NCBI GenBank assembly: GCA_900769475.1
Contig: CAAGGQ010000147.1
Span: 1 to 7,040 of the forward strand
Source: Clostridia bacterium
GTDB lineage: Bacteria; Bacillota; Clostridia; Oscillospirales; CAG-272
DNA: 7,040 nucleotides
Direction: 5' to 3'
Positions 5,508-7,040 of this stretch are shown here, one piece after another (within the stretch, counting starts at the first letter, position 1; the number at the start of each line of letters is the position of its first letter). Below the pieces are notes generated by a model. The model ran no database searches, was not told the origin of the DNA, and was given only the letters and a program-made list of their open reading frames with translations. The position numbers and the translations under genes were made by a program.

Positions 5508-7040
5508 ATGCAAGAACCGATGAATGAATCCATGAATGAACCCATGAAGGAAGCTTCTCCCGCACAGGCGCCCATGCCCGCCCCCAATCGATTTCCCTAT
5601 CAGACCCCGCCGTGCCCCGCTCGAGTATTCTCTGGCAAGGACACCCTGTTTGCCTATCTCGCCTTAGCCGTGGGCTATCTTTCGGCTACGACGTTCCCCG
5701 TATTTTGCACCCCGTTGGGAGCGTTTCTCTCCCTGTTCCTCCTATACGGCCTGGGCATCGCCTACCTGCTGGCCCACGGCATGCGTCCCTCCCTGCGCGC
5801 AGGGATCTGCGGCGGAGCCTTCCTGCTTTTGGGGGTTGCTCTGATCACCAACGGCAACCACGTGCTTCGTTTTTTCATCTACGTGGCCGTTCTTTTGGGC
5901 TTTTTGTTTTTCCTCTCGGATAGCGCAGGACTGTGTGAAGGCGGATGGTTCTCGAGGCGGCTACTCCAGCACGCTAACAAAGCCATTTTCCGCCGTCCCC
6001 TTTCGGCCTGGAAGCACTTTTGGCCCGCCCTTTCCCCCTTCCGTCGGGGAGAGCGTGGCAAGCGCGCCGCCATCACCCTGGGGTGGATCCTCCTGGGTCT
6101 TGCGCTGGCGGTGATCCCCACGACCGTCATCGTGGCGATGCTCTCCTACGACGATCAGTTTACCACCCTGCTGAAGGATCTCTTCTCCTTCTCCCTGGAC
6201 GGCTTTGGGGAGGTGATGGGCGACCTTGCCGTGGGTATTCTCTTTGCCTCGGTGCTCTTTGGCGCCCTCTTTGCTCTGAAGCTGAGGAAGGAATCCAATG
6301 CCCCCGAAGCCGAGACCGCGGGAACCCGCACCCACGTGCTCCCCAAGGCACTCCTCTGCACTGCCGTCACGCCGATCCTGTTGGTCTACGTCCTCTTTTT
6401 CTTCTCCCAGAGAGGCTACTACCTCTCGGCTCTTACGCAGGTCCTTCCCGAGGGATTGACCTACGCAGATTACGCACGTCAGGGCTTTTTCGAGCTCTGC
6501 TGGGTCTGCGGACTAAACGCCCTGATGCTCCTGGTCTTCAATCTGTTCATCGTGCAAAAGCCCGAGGAAAAGCATATCCTGCAGCGCATCTATTCGGCGG
6601 TGATCTCGGTGTTTACCCTGATCCTCATTGCCACCGCCCTTTCCAAGATGCTCCTTTACATTGATTCCTACGGCCTTACCCAAAAGCGGGTCTACGCCTC
6701 CTGGCTGATGCTGGTGCTGGCCTTTGCCTTTGTGGTGGTGCTCCTGCGGCAGATCCTCGTCCGCTTCCCCTGGCTCCCCACCCTGGTGGTGGGATGCTTC
6801 CTCGCCTTTGCTCTGCTCTGCCTGCCCAACACCGACGCCCAAATTGCCAACTACAACGTGGACGCCTATATTTCGGGAGAGCTGAACACGGTGGATGTGG
6901 CGGCTCTGGAGGACCTGGGCACCTCGGCGCTTCCCGCGCTGTTTGAGCTGCACAAGCATCTGCGTGAGCAATCCGATCCCTCCGCCAAGCCCACCCAACA
7001 ACTGGAGGACACCAAGGCCGCCATCTCCGATCTGGTGAAG
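5508..7040 (+). CDS. Polytopic membrane protein of the DUF4153/DUF4173 type (C-terminus cut by window edge)
   Basis: The frame is open for 511 residues to the right edge. A polar, Met/Pro-rich N-terminus (1-40) precedes about eleven membrane helices, near 47-65, 70-90, 97-114, 119-137, 189-212, 239-258, 283-300, 328-347, 361-383, 399-415 and 424-440. Family-like motifs are LPEGLTYADYARQGFFEL (313-330), DSYGLTQKRVYASW (386-399) and ANYNVDAYISGELNTVDV (447-464). The latter precedes the soluble C-terminal part expected in this family. AAAGGAG at 5495-5501, overlapping the HTH stop codon, lies 6 nt before the ATG and decides the start among several nearby in-frame ATGs. No enzymatic motif is visible and the family function is not established. 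Its operon position suggests it is the structural or effector output of the HTH/DUF2975 pair, which is inference. Confidence 0.85.
   Translation, partial: MQEPMNESMNEPMKEASPAQAPMPAPNRFPYQTPPCPARVFSGKDTLFAYLALAVGYLSATTFPVFCTPLGAFLSLFLLYGLGIAYLLAHGMRPSLRAGICGGAFLLLGVALITNGNHVLRFFIYVAVLLGFLFFLSDSAGLCEGGWFSRRLLQHANKAIFRRPLSAWKHFWPALSPFRRGERGKRAAITLGWILLGLALAVIPTTVIVAMLSYDDQFTTLLKDLFSFSLDGFGEVMGDLAVGILFASVLFGALFALKLRKESNAPEAETAGTRTHVLPKALLCTAVTPILLVYVLFFFSQRGYYLSALTQVLPEGLTYADYARQGFFELCWVCGLNALMLLVFNLFIVQKPEEKHILQRIYSAVISVFTLILIATALSKMLLYIDSYGLTQKRVYASWLMLVLAFAFVVVLLRQILVRFPWLPTLVVGCFLAFALLCLPNTDAQIANYNVDAYISGELNTVDVAALEDLGTSALPALFELHKHLREQSDPSAKPTQQLEDTKAAISDLVK
5517..5552 (+). repeat. Three 12-bp tandem units at the 5' end of the DUF4173-like gene
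   Basis: Three in-frame units of 12 bp (5517-5528, 5529-5540, 5541-5552) follow the pattern [CT]CN-ATG-AA[TG]-[GA]AA and encode PMNE, SMNE, PMKE. The first two differ at two bases and the third is more diverged. Slippage would add or remove four residues in frame without breaking the gene. The repeat puts three extra in-frame ATGs just after the start. Confidence 0.6.

Noticed and set aside
6513..7001. Minus-strand 162-codon frame and other frames opposite or overlapping the DUF4173-like gene, including a plus-strand frame at 6020-6664
   Set aside because: All overlap the membrane gene, which has family motifs and a ribosome binding site. Their compositions are those of out-of-frame translations.
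1..7040. CRISPR arrays, insertion sequences, tRNA or rRNA genes
   Set aside because: I saw no regularly spaced repeats, transposase-like frames, terminal inverted repeats or structural RNA genes in the window.

Overview
The window suggests a Gram-positive, low-to-mid-GC anaerobe of the Clostridia type, probably a gut Oscillospirales-like lineage or a MAG of one. The evidence is strong AGGAGG-type ribosome binding sites, textbook sigma-A promoters with 17-nt spacers, GC-rich genes separated by a very AT-rich intergenic region, a DUF2975/XRE gene pair typical of Firmicutes, and a surface protein ending in a membrane anchor with a Glu/Ala/Pro-rich tail. The assignment is from content only; no taxonomic marker is present.

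Layout: the left 4.3 kb is one very large minus-strand gene, running off the left edge. It encodes a secreted, membrane-anchored surface protein: signal peptide, long helical N-terminal half, beta-rich InlB/B-repeat-like segments, C-terminal transmembrane helix, acidic tail. It has its own strong promoter (TTGACA-17-TATTAT) and a leader of about 127 nt that can fold into three consecutive hairpins. The very long plus-strand reading frame opposite this gene is an antisense shadow, because the real gene never uses TTA, CTA or TCA codons.

The divergent intergenic region (about 4310-4789) is unusually rich in signals. It holds the two strong divergent promoters, which share a 14-nt block across their -35 boxes; three copies of AATTTGC(C)TAT; an inverted repeat abutting the plus -35 box; and a GC-richer island containing a possible 43-residue membrane peptide, overlapped by two back-to-back hairpins.

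The right 2.3 kb is a tight plus-strand operon driven by a perfect consensus promoter (TTGACA-17-TATAAT with extended TG): a four-helix DUF2975 membrane protein, a YozG-like XRE-family HTH regulator, and a polytopic DUF4153/DUF4173-like membrane protein truncated by the right edge. Gaps are 13 and 12 nt. The DUF2975 + HTH pair resembles the B. subtilis YoaS/YozG pair. By analogy with other small regulator plus membrane-partner systems, it may be a membrane-gated transcriptional switch that controls its own operon and perhaps the divergent surface protein. That regulatory link is inference, supported only by the shared promoter sequence blocks.
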